Shown: piece after piece, positions 45,820-54,214 of the stretch
How positions within the stretch are numbered: the stretch's first letter is position 1
How the letters are laid out: each line of letters begins with the position of its first letter
Source of the DNA: CAWAMD01 sp963783045
GTDB taxonomy: Bacteria; Actinomycetota; Nitriliruptoria; Nitriliruptorales; Nitriliruptoraceae
Reading direction: 5' to 3'
Assembly (NCBI GenBank): GCA_963783045.1
Contig: CAWAMD010000002.1
Span: 62,001-126,000 of the forward strand
Length of the DNA: 64,000 nucleotides
Translations under genes and position numbers: made by a program
Notes under the pieces: model-generated
The model's database searches: none
What the model was told of the DNA's origin: nothing
What the model saw: only the letters and a program-made list of their open reading frames with translations

Positions 45820-46752
45820 TCACCAGGTCAGCTGCTCGCAGTCGTCGCAGCCGGCGTGGTCGGCGGGCTCGATCTGGACGGTCGCGTGCTCGATCCCGTG
45901 CCCGTCCACGAGGAGCGTCTGGGCACGGTGGAGCACGTCGTGGACATCCTGGTCGGGCGTCGTGAGTCGCAGGTGGACCGAGGCGACCTCCATGCCGGAC
46001 GTCAGCGTCCACAGGTGGAGGTCGTGGACGGAGGCGACCCCGGCCAGGTCCGCGAGCTGGGATCGGATCTCGTCGACGTCGAGGTGGGGCGGAGCGGCCT
46101 GCAGCAGGATCCGCAGGGCCTTGCCGCCCAGCCGCCAGGTGCGCGGCAGGACGAACAGTCCGATCAGGACACCGAAGATCGGGTCGATGAGGGCGAATCC
46201 GGTGACCTCGATGACGACGGCCGCGACGATGACACCCACCGAGCCGAGGGTGTCGGCCAGCACCTCGAGGTAGGCGCCCTCGACGTTGATGCTCTCTTGA
46301 GCCCCCTCGCGCAGCAGCCAGAACGAGATCAGGTTGATGCCCAGGCCGATGGCGGCGACGACCAGCATCGGCAGGCCCAGCACCTCGGGTGGCGCCTGGA
46401 GCCGGCGGACCGCCTCGTAGAGGATGTACAGGGCCACGCCGAACAGCAGCACCGCGTTGGCGAGCGCCGCCAGGATCTCGAGTCGGTAGAGCCCGAAGGT
46501 GCGGCGCGGTCCCTGCCGGCTGCGGCTGGCGGCCTGGATGGCTGCCAGCGCCATGCCGAGTCCGAGCACGTCGGTGAACATGTGCCCGGCGTCGGAGAGC
46601 AGCGCCAGTGAGTTGGTCAGGAGCCCGCCGACGAGCTCCACGACGAAGAAGAGCCCGACCAGCGCGAACGTCGCGACCAGGCGTCGCCGGTAGGTGGCGC
46701 CGGCCTGCTGCGCCTGGGCGGCCCCGGCATGGCTGTGCTCGTGCTCAGCCAT
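45820..46752 (-). CDS. Cation diffusion facilitator (metal efflux)
   Basis: 310 residues from ATG at 46752. His-rich start (MAEHEHSHAG), six helices, and a C-terminal cytoplasmic domain. Helix 2 metal site is SDAGHMFTD (His-x-x-x-Asp). In helix 5 the site is YLEVLADTLGS, Glu-x-x-x-Asp, where zinc exporters of the ZitB/CzcD type mostly have His-x-x-x-Asp. The C-terminus ends CDDCEQLTW, a possible extra metal ligand. Its start overlaps the ArsR gene by 8 bp; that regulator should control it. Confidence 0.92.
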   Translation of the reverse strand: MAEHEHSHAGAAQAQQAGATYRRRLVATFALVGLFFVVELVGGLLTNSLALLSDAGHMFTDVLGLGMALAAIQAASRSRQGPRRTFGLYRLEILAALANAVLLFGVALYILYEAVRRLQAPPEVLGLPMLVVAAIGLGINLISFWLLREGAQESINVEGAYLEVLADTLGSVGVIVAAVVIEVTGFALIDPIFGVLIGLFVLPRTWRLGGKALRILLQAAPPHLDVDEIRSQLADLAGVASVHDLHLWTLTSGMEVASVHLRLTTPDQDVHDVLHRAQTLLVDGHGIEHATVQIEPADHAGCDDCEQLTW

Positions 46753-47140
46753 GGGACGGCTCCCCCTCGTGGCGCAGGTGCTCGCGGGAGAGGTCGAGCA
46801 GCATCCGCACGTGCGCGTCGTCGAGCCGGTAGAAGACGTTGCGTCCCTCCCGTCGGTTGCGCACCACGCCGGCCGTCCGTAGCAGGCGCAGCGCGTGCGA
46901 GACCGAGGTCTCCGGCGCCTCGACCGTCGCGGCGATGTCGCAGACACACAGCTCACCGGCCTCGAGCAGGGCGTACAGGATCCGGGCGCGGGTCGGCTCG
47001 CCCAGGAGACGGAACAGCTGCGCGAGCCCCTCGGCCTCCTCGACGGAGACCATGGCGGCCCGTGCAGCCGAGACCCGTTCCGGGGAGACGGCCTCGACGG
47101 CGCACGCGTCGAGGCCCACCACCGGGTCGTCGGTCGGCAC
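46745..47140 (-). CDS. ArsR/SmtB family metal-sensing repressor
   Basis: 131 residues from GTG at 47140 (GAGGGGGGA upstream). Winged helix with PTRARILYALL and SVSHALRLLRTAGVV. Two metal-sensor motifs coexist: ELCVCD in helix 3 (thiolate site, as in CadC/ArsR) and DAHVRMLLDLSREHLRHE in helix 5, which fits the D-x-H-x10-H-x-x-H/E zinc site of SmtB/CzrA. N-terminal Cys (DACAVEAV) may add a third thiol. It likely represses itself and the CDF pump downstream. Confidence 0.92.
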   Translation of the reverse strand: MPTDDPVVGLDACAVEAVSPERVSAARAAMVSVEEAEGLAQLFRLLGEPTRARILYALLEAGELCVCDIAATVEAPETSVSHALRLLRTAGVVRNRREGRNVFYRLDDAHVRMLLDLSREHLRHEGEPSHG

Positions 47141-47158
47141 GTTCCCCCCTCATGCGAC

Positions 47159-47175
47159 ATATGAAGAGATGTTCA
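47159..47175. promoter_or_regulatory. Candidate ArsR/SmtB operator
   Basis: atatgaagagatgttca, an imperfect inverted repeat (ATATGAA...TGTTCA) close to the ATATGAAC-type half sites bound by SmtB relatives. It is 19 bp upstream of the ArsR start on the minus strand. Confidence 0.5.
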
Positions 47176-47356
47176 GAGGTTAGGGGTATGCGCCGGCGGG
47201 GCGCAATCGGGCGGCCGCGTCCACGTGGCAGGGGTGATGGGCGCGCGATGACGGGCGGCACCGGCTGGTTCCGCGTCCCTGCGACGGTGTCACGGGCGAC
47301 GGTGACGTACAGTCGGAGATCTGGCCGTCGGCCTCGGCGCGTCGGAAGGAGTGAGG

Positions 47357-47596
47357 GTGGACGAACCACACCTGTTCGACGCACTCCGAGCCGAGGGCGT
47401 CGACGCGGACGACCCGGAGATCCGGGCCGCAGTGCGACTGGCGACCGGGCATGTCGACGACGTCAGACGGCGACTCGGCACCCACCGAGCCCGGCGGTGC
47501 ATGGAGGCGATGCACGCCGCGCTGGCCTACCAGCTGCAGCATCCCGACGTTGAGGACATGTCGAGCTTCGAGTCGTCCTACGACGAGGAAGAGTGA
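47357..47596 (+). CDS. Small acidic protein of unknown function
   Basis: 79 residues from GTG at 47357 (AAGGAG five bases upstream; another GTG is at 47351). Two or three predicted helices, including DPEIRAAVRLATGHVDDVRRRLG and CMEAMHAALAYQLQ, then an acidic end SSFESSYDEEE. No known domain. The pattern looks coding, with a good ribosome site. Confidence 0.6.
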   Translation: MDEPHLFDALRAEGVDADDPEIRAAVRLATGHVDDVRRRLGTHRARRCMEAMHAALAYQLQHPDVEDMSSFESSYDEEE

Positions 47597-47665
47597 CCTC
47601 GCGGCGCGATCGCGGCGCGACGGGCAGGACGACCGGCTGCCCTGGGCGGCCCGGAAGGACACGGC

Positions 47666-47788
47666 ATGGCCAGCAAGGACAAGGGCGGCAGGAGCAGCAA
47701 GACGGCGGCGGCCAAGACGCCCAAGGAGAAGCGCGACGCCAAGCGGGAGAAGAAGCAGGCCAAGACCCGCGACGAGCGCTCGGCCTGA
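47666..47788 (+). CDS. 40-residue lysine-rich small protein
   Basis: MASKDKGGRSSKTAAAK... from ATG at 47666, GGAAGG eight bases upstream, stop at 47788. Strongly basic (about a third Lys/Arg), no hydrophobic segment. Very short proteins of this MxxKDKGGRS/KTAAAK type recur in actinobacteria, which supports reality; it was too short for routine ORF calling. Possibly nucleic-acid- or ribosome-associated, an inference from composition only. Confidence 0.6.
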   Translation: MASKDKGGRSSKTAAAKTPKEKRDAKREKKQAKTRDERSA

Positions 47789-47795
47789 CCCGCCG

Positions 47796-48921
47796 TCAGG
47801 CGAAGGCGAACAGCGGTGGGACGATGACGACCACCGTGGCGGCCCAGACACCGAAGACGGGCAGGTAGGCGGTCTGCCACCGCTCGAGGCGGTGGAAGGT
47901 GCTGCGTCCGGCGAGAAACCGCACGGACAGCCAGCCGCTCGTCGCGAGGTTCACGAGGAGGACGAGGTTGAGCCCGAGGGCGACTGCCCGGTTCGGCGTG
48001 AACCCGAGCTCGCCGATCCGGGTCACCATCGCCCCGAGCACCATGAGGTCGAGCACGAGGGCACTGACCACGGCGACCAGCTGGATCCGATCCATCCAGC
48101 CGGGTGGCTGCGACGGGTCACGGGCGGACATCGCGTAGAGCACGAGCCCCAGCACGACCACCATGAGAGCGTCGAAGACGCCGAGCAGCTCGCGATCGAA
48201 CCCGCCGCCCAGCCCGGTCAGGGCGTAGACGACGGCGGCGGCCGTGAGCATCACGGCGAACAGCGGGGTGAAGAGCATCGTGAGCACAGGTGCCATGTTC
48301 TCCACCACCTGCTGCTTCGACTCGACGAGCCAGGCGGCCACGATCACGGCGCCCGCCGCGCCCGCAGGCAGCACCCACTCGATGACCCGCTCGGCGGTGG
48401 CCGCCCCGACCGGTTCGAGGATCAGCGCGGTGAGCCCGAGCAGCACGCCGCCGCCCAGCGCGATGAGCACGTAGTAGATGACCCACTCCCCCGTGAAGCG
48501 GACGAAGTCCATGCGTCGCTCCCGGGATCGCACGGCCCCGCCCATGTACGGGTAGGCGACCACGAACCACAGCACGACGGGCCACCTGGATCGCGACGGC
48601 CGCGACCACGGCGAAGAGGAGCGCCTCGGGCCACCGGCTGGACCGGCGTTCCGGCTCGCCCTCGCCGCGCAGGACGAGCTGCTTCCACAGCCGGCCGCTG
48701 TGCTCACGGGCGAACTCCCGCGACAGGGTGTCGAGGTCCCCCATCCGCTTGACGGCGACGAGGAACCCCTCGTCGGCGGTCAGCCCGGCCGCGTCCAGCG
48801 CGGCGATCTGGTCGCGCAGATGAGCCTCGAGCTCGTCCACGTCGTGGCCGTTGACGGCGGGCGCCCTCTCGATGTAGGCGCGCCACTCCGCGATCTGTGC
48901 CTCCACGGCCTCCATGGTCAT
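47796..48921 (-). pseudogene. Permease-prefix-domain membrane protein, frameshifted
   Basis: From ATG at 48921 the first frame reads MTMEAVEAQIAEWRAYIE, ELEAHLRDQIAALDAAGLTADEGFLVAVKRMGDLD: the permease prefix domain 1 found before many PadR-regulated permeases. Around 48585-48595 the frame changes to WPVVLWFVVAYPYMGG and about six helices follow to the stop at 47796. One extra base would explain it. It overlaps the PadR gene by four bases (ATGA), the usual coupling of PadR with this family. Confidence 0.75.
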
Positions 48922-49277
48922 GCCCCACCGAGCGCGGGCAGCGGACCACCGGACCCTCGCCAGACGTCGACCAACGCGCGCGTGACGGTGGCCCACTGCC
49001 GTTGCTGCTCGGCCAGCGCGGCCCGGCCGTCGTCGGTGATCGCGTAGTACCGGCGGCGACGCCCTTCCGGCGGTGTCCGCCACTCGGTGGTCACGTACCC
49101 GAGCCGGCGGAGGCGATGCAGGAGCGGATACAGCATTCCGTCGGTCCACTCCATCTCGCCCCCTGACAGCTCACGCACCCGGCGCAGGATCGCGTAGCCG
49201 TAGCTCTCGCCCTCGGTCAGGATCGCCAGCACGAGCGGCGTCGCCGAGGCCGCGACCAGATCCTTGTCGATGTGCAC
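48918..49277 (-). CDS. PadR family transcriptional regulator
   Basis: 119 residues from GTG at 49277 (GGAG six bases upstream; a longer frame to 49319 exists). Winged helix: LAILTEGESYGYAILRRVRELSGGEMEWTDGMLYPLLHRLRRLGYV and EGRRRRYYAITDDGR are standard PadR motifs. Such PadR genes typically control the overlapping permease-prefix gene that follows. A direct repeat catagaa (49307 and 49324) sits upstream and might be its site. Confidence 0.9.
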   Translation of the reverse strand: MHIDKDLVAASATPLVLAILTEGESYGYAILRRVRELSGGEMEWTDGMLYPLLHRLRRLGYVTTEWRTPPEGRRRRYYAITDDGRAALAEQQRQWATVTRALVDVWRGSGGPLPALGGA

Positions 49278-49339
49278 GCGCGTCTCCGATGGCTCGAGGT
49301 GATACGCATAGAAGCACAAGGTACATAGAACCGCAAGGT

Positions 49340-49402
49340 GTCCTGGACCGCGCGAGTGTCCTGGACCGCGCGGTGTCCTGGACCGCGCGGCGTCCTGGAC
49401 CG
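49340..49402. repeat. 17-18 bp tandem repeat upstream of the stress operon
   Basis: gtcctggaccgcgcg occurs at 49340, 49358 and 49375, with a truncated copy at 49392. It lies in the 291-bp region between PadR (minus) and the RsbR gene (plus), which has no other gene. Confidence 0.85.
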
Positions 49403-49568
49403 GTCAGCCACGACGCCGCCCCCGCCCACCTCCCTGGGCATTTCGGGCAACTGGCATCATGCCGTGCGATCAGCGCACGATGGCTCACAAGGAGTAGTTA
49501 TTCAACCGCGGAAGGGAGTGTCGCGGTACGGTTGCGCAGATGCACGTAACGTCGGCGAGGAGGGGGTC

Positions 49569-50471
49569 ATGGCGCCAACGGCGACGGCCGTTCGGCAGCT
49601 TGACACGGACCAGCAGGAGGACGTCCGGGAGCTGCTGAGCATCTACTCGGCGCACCGGGACGCGATCTCGGCGGCCGTGCGGGCGGAGGTCGACGGCCTG
49701 CCGGCGGCCGCACACATCGCCGCCGCCGAGCAGGCGCCGGAACGCAGCGGCGGCCCCGACGAGAGCATGCGCCTGCTTCACCGCGCGGTCGAGGCCGGCG
49801 AGTGGGACGCCTATCGCGCGTATCTGCGGGCGCAGGGGCGGGCGTTCGCTCGCTCGGGCCTGGACTTCTCCGCCTGGTTCTCGATCCTGTCGATCCTTCG
49901 CCGGCAGATCGAGCCGTATCTCGTGGGCGGCGGCGACCCGCACCGGGAAGCGGCGGCCCGCCGCGGGCTGTCGGTGCTGCTCGAGTTCGCGCTCGCCGCG
50001 ATCGGCGAGGCGTACCTCGCGGAGAAGGAACGACGCATCACCTCCCAGCAGGAAGCGTTGCTGGAGCTGTCGACGCCCGTGCTGCGGCTGCGGGAGGGGC
50101 TGCTGCTGTTGCCGATCGTGGGATCGCTGGACACCGAGCGCGCCCGGCAGCTCACCACGCGGCTGCTCGACGCCATCGCGACCGACCGGGCCCGGACGGT
50201 CGTCCTCGACGTGACGGGCCTCCCGGCGGTCGACACCGGCGTCGCGAACCACCTCATCCGCACGGTCGAGGCCGCCCGTCTCATGGGTGCCACCTCCTTC
50301 GTGACCGGCCTGTCGGCGGCGAACGCCGAGACGCTGGTCCGCCTCGGCGTCGATCTCCGCGGCATCCGCACCGTGGGAACGCTCGAGCACGGCGTGCAGG
50401 CGGCGGTGCGGGTGCTCGCCGCATCGAACGGCGGGCCGGCCGACCTCCCTCTCGACGGCCTGGAGCGCTGA
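49569..50471 (+). CDS. RsbR-type stressosome protein
   Basis: 300 residues from ATG at 49569 (GAGGAGGG upstream). The N-terminal 180 residues are a helical non-heme-globin-like sensor region; residues 190-285 are a STAS domain: LLLPIVGSLDTERARQL, TVVLDVTGLPAVDTGVANHLIRTVEA. The D-T-G-V-A-N-H segment contains the phosphorylatable Thr of RsbR proteins. With the next genes it forms a stressosome core that holds RsbT until stress. Confidence 0.92.
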   Translation: MAPTATAVRQLDTDQQEDVRELLSIYSAHRDAISAAVRAEVDGLPAAAHIAAAEQAPERSGGPDESMRLLHRAVEAGEWDAYRAYLRAQGRAFARSGLDFSAWFSILSILRRQIEPYLVGGGDPHREAAARRGLSVLLEFALAAIGEAYLAEKERRITSQQEALLELSTPVLRLREGLLLLPIVGSLDTERARQLTTRLLDAIATDRARTVVLDVTGLPAVDTGVANHLIRTVEAARLMGATSFVTGLSAANAETLVRLGVDLRGIRTVGTLEHGVQAAVRVLAASNGGPADLPLDGLER

Positions 50472-50472
50472 C

Positions 50473-50835
50473 ATGCCGGTCCCGGTCCTGAGGCAGCGGT
50501 CGGTGCTGATCGCCTCCTTGCGGGATCCGGTCGACGACGCCGAGCTGCACGAGCTCGCCGACCGGCTGGTCGCCATGCTCGGCGGCGCGGAGCGGGGCGT
50601 CGTGATCGACCTCGGCAACGTCTCGGTCGTCGACTCGTTCGCGGCCCGCCTGATCCAGCAGACCGCGCTCGCCTGCCAGCTCCGGGGCGCCTCGACGGTG
50701 GTCGCGGGGATCCGGCCCGAGGTCGCCTTCGCCATGGTCCAGCTCGGGCTGCACCTCGACGTGGACACCGCCCTCGACCTCGACGATGCCCTCGATCGCT
50801 TCGACGTGGCCGCCAGCAGGGGGCCACGAGGATGA
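50473..50835 (+). CDS. rsbS: RsbS-type STAS protein
   Basis: 120 residues, a single STAS domain with VVIDLGNVSVVDSFAARLI; the Ser in VDSFAA is the phosphorylation site targeted by RsbT. It is one base after the rsbR stop (TGAC ATG) and overlaps rsbT by 4 bp. Scaffold of the stressosome with RsbR. Confidence 0.92.
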   Translation: MPVPVLRQRSVLIASLRDPVDDAELHELADRLVAMLGGAERGVVIDLGNVSVVDSFAARLIQQTALACQLRGASTVVAGIRPEVAFAMVQLGLHLDVDTALDLDDALDRFDVAASRGPRG

Positions 50836-51248
50836 GCGCTGCCGGCATCGCGACCGTGGACGTACCCATCGCCACCGACGCCGACGTGGTGCTCGCCCGA
50901 ATGGAGGGTCGGGTGCTCGGCGAGCGACTCGGCCTGTCGGCGACGGATCTCACCCTGGTCGCGACGGCGATCTCCGAGGTCGCGCGCAACATCGTCCAGC
51001 ACGCCGGTCAGGGCGTTCTCCGGATGGCCCTGGTCGACGAGGAGGACGGCACCGCCCTGTGCGTGTACGCCGAGGACGACGGGCCGGGCATCGAGGACGT
51101 CGAGCTCGCGATGCAGGACGGCTTCTCGACGGGTGGCGGGCTCGGCCTCGGGCTCCCGGGCGCTCGACGCCTGATGGACGAGTTCGACATCGAGTCCGCG
51201 CCCGGGCGCGGCACCACGATCCGGATGCGCAAGCGGGGCCGACCATGA
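50832..51248 (+). CDS. rsbT: RsbT-type serine kinase
   Basis: 138 residues, GHKL ATPase: EVARNIVQHAGQGVL (N box), YAEDDGPGIEDVELAMQDG and GGGLGLGLPGARRLMDEFDI. It phosphorylates RsbS/RsbR and, when released, activates a phosphatase in classical systems. ATGA overlaps on both sides (rsbS and rsbX) point to one coupled operon. Confidence 0.93.
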   Translation: MSAAGIATVDVPIATDADVVLARMEGRVLGERLGLSATDLTLVATAISEVARNIVQHAGQGVLRMALVDEEDGTALCVYAEDDGPGIEDVELAMQDGFSTGGGLGLGLPGARRLMDEFDIESAPGRGTTIRMRKRGRP

Positions 51249-51871
51249 CGGCCGGCCGTGCACACCACGGACGCGCCAGCGTCGACTGGGCCGTCAGCGC
51301 GCAGGCACTGGCCGGGGAGGCCGGCAACGGGGACTGCGCCACGGTGCACGTCGACGACGACGGCGCGACGGTGCTCGCCGTCGTCGACGGTCTCGGGCAC
51401 GGCCCGGCAGCGGCCCGGGCATCGGCCACCGCCATCTCCGCCATCAGGGAGGGCGCGTGCACCGACCTTCGACGGGTCTGCGAGCGGACGCACGACGCGC
51501 TGCGGCAGACCCGGGGAGCGGCCCTGACCATCGCTCGGATCGACGGTCGGCAGCTGTCCTGGGTCGGGATCGGCAACGTCGACGCCCGGATCTGGCCCGC
51601 CGGTGACCTGCGCACCCGCAGCTCGCTGATCACGGCGGCGGGTGTCGTCGGCTACCGCCTCCCGCCACTGCGGGTGGACACGGTCGACCTGTCCGCCGGC
51701 GACACGCTCGTGATCACGACCGACGGCATCGCCCCGGGGTCCGTCCGCGACGTGCCGTGTGCCGCAACCGTCGACGCGGTGGCGGCCTCCATCCTGGCGG
51801 ACGGGGCCCACGGCGCCGACGACGCACTCGTCCTCGTGGCGCGTCGACCGGCCGGGACGCAGCGGCCATGA
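51245..51871 (+). CDS. rsbX: RsbX-type PP2C phosphatase
   Basis: 208 residues from ATG at 51245, overlapping rsbT by four bases. PP2C/SpoIIE fold: NGDCATVHVDDDGATVLAVVDGLGHGPAAARAS with the two Mg-binding Asp, then WVGIGNVDARIW and DTLVITTDGIAPG. RsbX dephosphorylates RsbS/RsbR and resets the stressosome. Confidence 0.9.
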   Translation: MTAGRAHHGRASVDWAVSAQALAGEAGNGDCATVHVDDDGATVLAVVDGLGHGPAAARASATAISAIREGACTDLRRVCERTHDALRQTRGAALTIARIDGRQLSWVGIGNVDARIWPAGDLRTRSSLITAAGVVGYRLPPLRVDTVDLSAGDTLVITTDGIAPGSVRDVPCAATVDAVAASILADGAHGADDALVLVARRPAGTQRP

Positions 51872-53304
51872 TCGACCTCTCCACCGTTCTCGTCGAGGGC
51901 TACGCCCGGGCGCTCGCCCGCTACGTCACGTCCCCGGACGCGGTCGGTCTGGCCCGGGCGTACGAGATCGGCCGCGCCGCCCTCGACGAGGGGACCACGC
52001 TGCTCGAGCTGACCAGCACCCATGACGACGCGGTCGATCGCCTGATCGCCGACGCGGCCGACGGTCAGACGCGCCAGATCGTGCGCCACGCTGCGGCCTT
52101 CCGGACCGAGGCGCTGGCACCGTTCGAGGTGGCCCAGCGCGGTTACCGGGACGCCACCGCCATCCTGAGCGACCTGTCCGTCCTCGAGGATGCCTCGGAC
52201 GCGGTCGTGGTCCGCGACCTGCATGGGAACGTCAGCTACTGGAACGCGGGCGCCCGCAGGCTCTACGGCTACACCCGCAGCGAGGCCACCGCCGCCGACC
52301 TCCACACCCTGCTCGCCACCCGGTTCCCGGAGCCCCACGACCGGATCCTCGCCAGCCTGCGGGCGCAGGGTCACTGGTCCGGTCGCCTCGCCCAGACCCG
52401 CCACGACGGCTCCACCATCACCGTCGAGAGCCGCTGGAGCGTCCGGCACATCGCAGGCGAGGTGACCGCGGTCCTCGAGATCTCCAGCGATGTCACCGCT
52501 CGGGCCCGCGCCGAGCAGGCGATGCGTGAGATGCTGGCCGCCGAGCGGGCCGCCGCCGAACGCCTCCGGGAGGCCGACGAGCTCAAGAACACCTTCCTGC
52601 AGGCCGTCTCCCACGAGCTGCGAACCCCGCTGACCTCGATCCTCGGGTTCGCGAAGGTCCTCGACCGGCGCGACATCGAGCTCGGAGCGGACCGGCGGAT
52701 GCTGATGACCCGACGGCTCACCGTCGCCGCCGAGAAGCTCTCCGGTCTGCTCGAGGACCTGCTCGACGTCGACCGGCTCGCCCGCGGGGTCGTGCGGCTC
52801 GACCCTCGCCCCGTCGACGCCGCGGACCTCGTGACGCGGACGGTCCGGAGCGTCAGGGCGCCCGAGCGGGACGTCCGCCTCGACCTGACGCCGGGCACCT
52901 ACGGGCTCGACCCGGCGAAGGTCGAGCGGATCGTCGAGAACCTGGTCGTCAACGCCCAGCGCCACACCCCGCCCGGCACCACCGTGACGGTCCGGCTCCG
53001 ACCCACCGAGGGCGGGTGCCACCTCAGCGTCGAGGACGACGGCCCGGGCATCCCCGAGGTGCTCCGTCCGTACGTGTTCGAGCCGTTCCGGCAGGGGCCG
53101 ACCGCGCGCGACGATCCCTCCCCCGGCACGGGGATCGGCCTCGCCCTCGTCGCCCGACTGGCGCGACTGCACAGCGGCCGCGCGTGGGTCGAGGACAGCG
53201 CCTCGGGCGGCGCCGCCTTCCACGTCGACCTCGGCAGCGTGACGTGTCGGGATGGCCTATCGACGGGCGGGCAGAGCGAGCACGAACCGGGTGCCGGGAC
53301 CTGA
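51868..53304 (+). CDS. RsbU_N-PAS-histidine kinase, last gene of stressosome operon
   Basis: 478 residues from ATG at 51868 (ATGA overlap with rsbX). Residues 1-85 (VLVEGYARALARYVTSPDAVGLARAYEIGRAALDEG, LLELTSTHDDAV) closely resemble the RsbT-binding N-terminal domain of RsbU. A PAS domain follows (SVLEDASDAVVVRDLHGNVSYWN), then HisKA SHELRTPLTSILGF (His about residue 250) and HATPase with VENLVVNAQRH, DDGPGIPE, PGTGIGL. The PP2C phosphatase of RsbU is thus replaced by a kinase: RsbT may regulate a two-component system here. Its 3' end overlaps the convergent kinase by 48 bp. Confidence 0.9.
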   Translation: MIDLSTVLVEGYARALARYVTSPDAVGLARAYEIGRAALDEGTTLLELTSTHDDAVDRLIADAADGQTRQIVRHAAAFRTEALAPFEVAQRGYRDATAILSDLSVLEDASDAVVVRDLHGNVSYWNAGARRLYGYTRSEATAADLHTLLATRFPEPHDRILASLRAQGHWSGRLAQTRHDGSTITVESRWSVRHIAGEVTAVLEISSDVTARARAEQAMREMLAAERAAAERLREADELKNTFLQAVSHELRTPLTSILGFAKVLDRRDIELGADRRMLMTRRLTVAAEKLSGLLEDLLDVDRLARGVVRLDPRPVDAADLVTRTVRSVRAPERDVRLDLTPGTYGLDPAKVERIVENLVVNAQRHTPPGTTVTVRLRPTEGGCHLSVEDDGPGIPEVLRPYVFEPFRQGPTARDDPSPGTGIGLALVARLARLHSGRAWVEDSASGGAAFHVDLGSVTCRDGLSTGGQSEHEPGAGT

Positions 53305-53926
53305 CGGATTCCGTTCGGCGGACACCTCGCCGCCGTGGGCGTCGGCGATCTGGCAGACGACGTGGAGACCCAGCCCGAGCCCCTCGGTGTGCTCGTCGGC
53401 GCGCTCGAACCGGCGGAAGATGCGCTGCAGGTCCTGGGGCGCGACGCCCTGCCCCTCGTCGGCGACCGCGAGTGAGGCCGTGTCGTCGTCCCGGTCGACG
53501 ATCACGTCGATGCTGGTGTCCGACGTTCGAGTACTTGGCCGCGTTGTCGAGGAGATTGCCCAGCGCCTGACGCAGCAGCACCGGGTCGGCCTCGATCGTC
53601 ACCGGTCCGCGGGGGGCGTCGAGCCGACAGCCGCGTCCGGCCAGGATCGTGCCGGACATGTTCGCGATGACCTCGCTCGCCAGCTCGGTCAGGTCGAAGC
53701 GGCGGGTGACGACCTCCGGCTCGCGCGATCCGGCGAGTCCGACCTGGTCCAGCAGCCGCTGCAGCACCTCCGTCTGGCGCAGGGCGGCGTCCACCAGCTC
53801 CATGTCCTCCTCGCCGTCGGCGCCGTGCCGGGCGAGCTCGTGCAGCGCGGCCGCGATGAGCGCCACGGGGTTGGCAGCCTCGTGGCCGAACGCAGCCAGC
53901 CGTCGTTCGAGGGTGTCGTCGTCCAC
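53257..53926 (-). pseudogene. Histidine kinase, frameshifted, convergent with stress operon
   Basis: From ATG at 53926: MDDDTLERRLAAFGHEAANPVALIAAALHEL (H-box variant GHEAANP), QALGNLLDNAAKYSN (N box). Near 53518-53525 the homology moves to the next frame as DTSIDVIVDRDDDTASLAVADEGQGV and FRRFERADEHTEGLGLGLHVV. One extra base fits. Without it the protein would be about 222 residues, a soluble kinase lacking an N-terminal sensor. Its stop lies inside the end of the upstream convergent kinase. Confidence 0.75.
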
Positions 53927-54076
53927 CGGATCTCCTCATACGGTCTGCGGCTCTGCCAGGGCCACGTGCGGTGACGATCGTGGGGGCTGAGCAGCCGTGC
54001 TTCAGCCGTGCATGGCATCAAACTGCCATTGACCGGCCCAGAGGGGACAGCGGAGGCGCCGCAGACCCTGACCACT

Positions 54077-54098
54077 AGTTGGTTGCAGACAGCAAACT
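54077..54098. promoter_or_regulatory. Imperfect inverted repeat before the efflux pump gene
   Basis: agttggttg - caga - cagcaaact: arms match at 7 of 9 positions, 117 bp upstream of the MFS start in a divergent promoter region (53927-54214). Its size fits a TetR- or MarR-like operator; no such regulator gene is adjacent. Confidence 0.3.
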
Positions 54099-54214
54099 TC
54101 CACCGATACCGTCTTCGATCCCGTCCTCGGCCGATCACGCCGCCCCGTGCCGCGGCTCGTCGCGCCCACCCCCGTCATCACCGATGCACCCCACCCGATC
54201 CGAAGGCCCGCTCC

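Noticed and set aside
49340..49402. CRISPR array
   Set aside because: Units are 15-18 bp and contiguous with no unique spacers and no cas genes near.
49500..49540. Sigma-B-like promoter before rsbR
   Set aside because: The gttatt...gggagt pair departs from the consensus and spacing; too weak to list.
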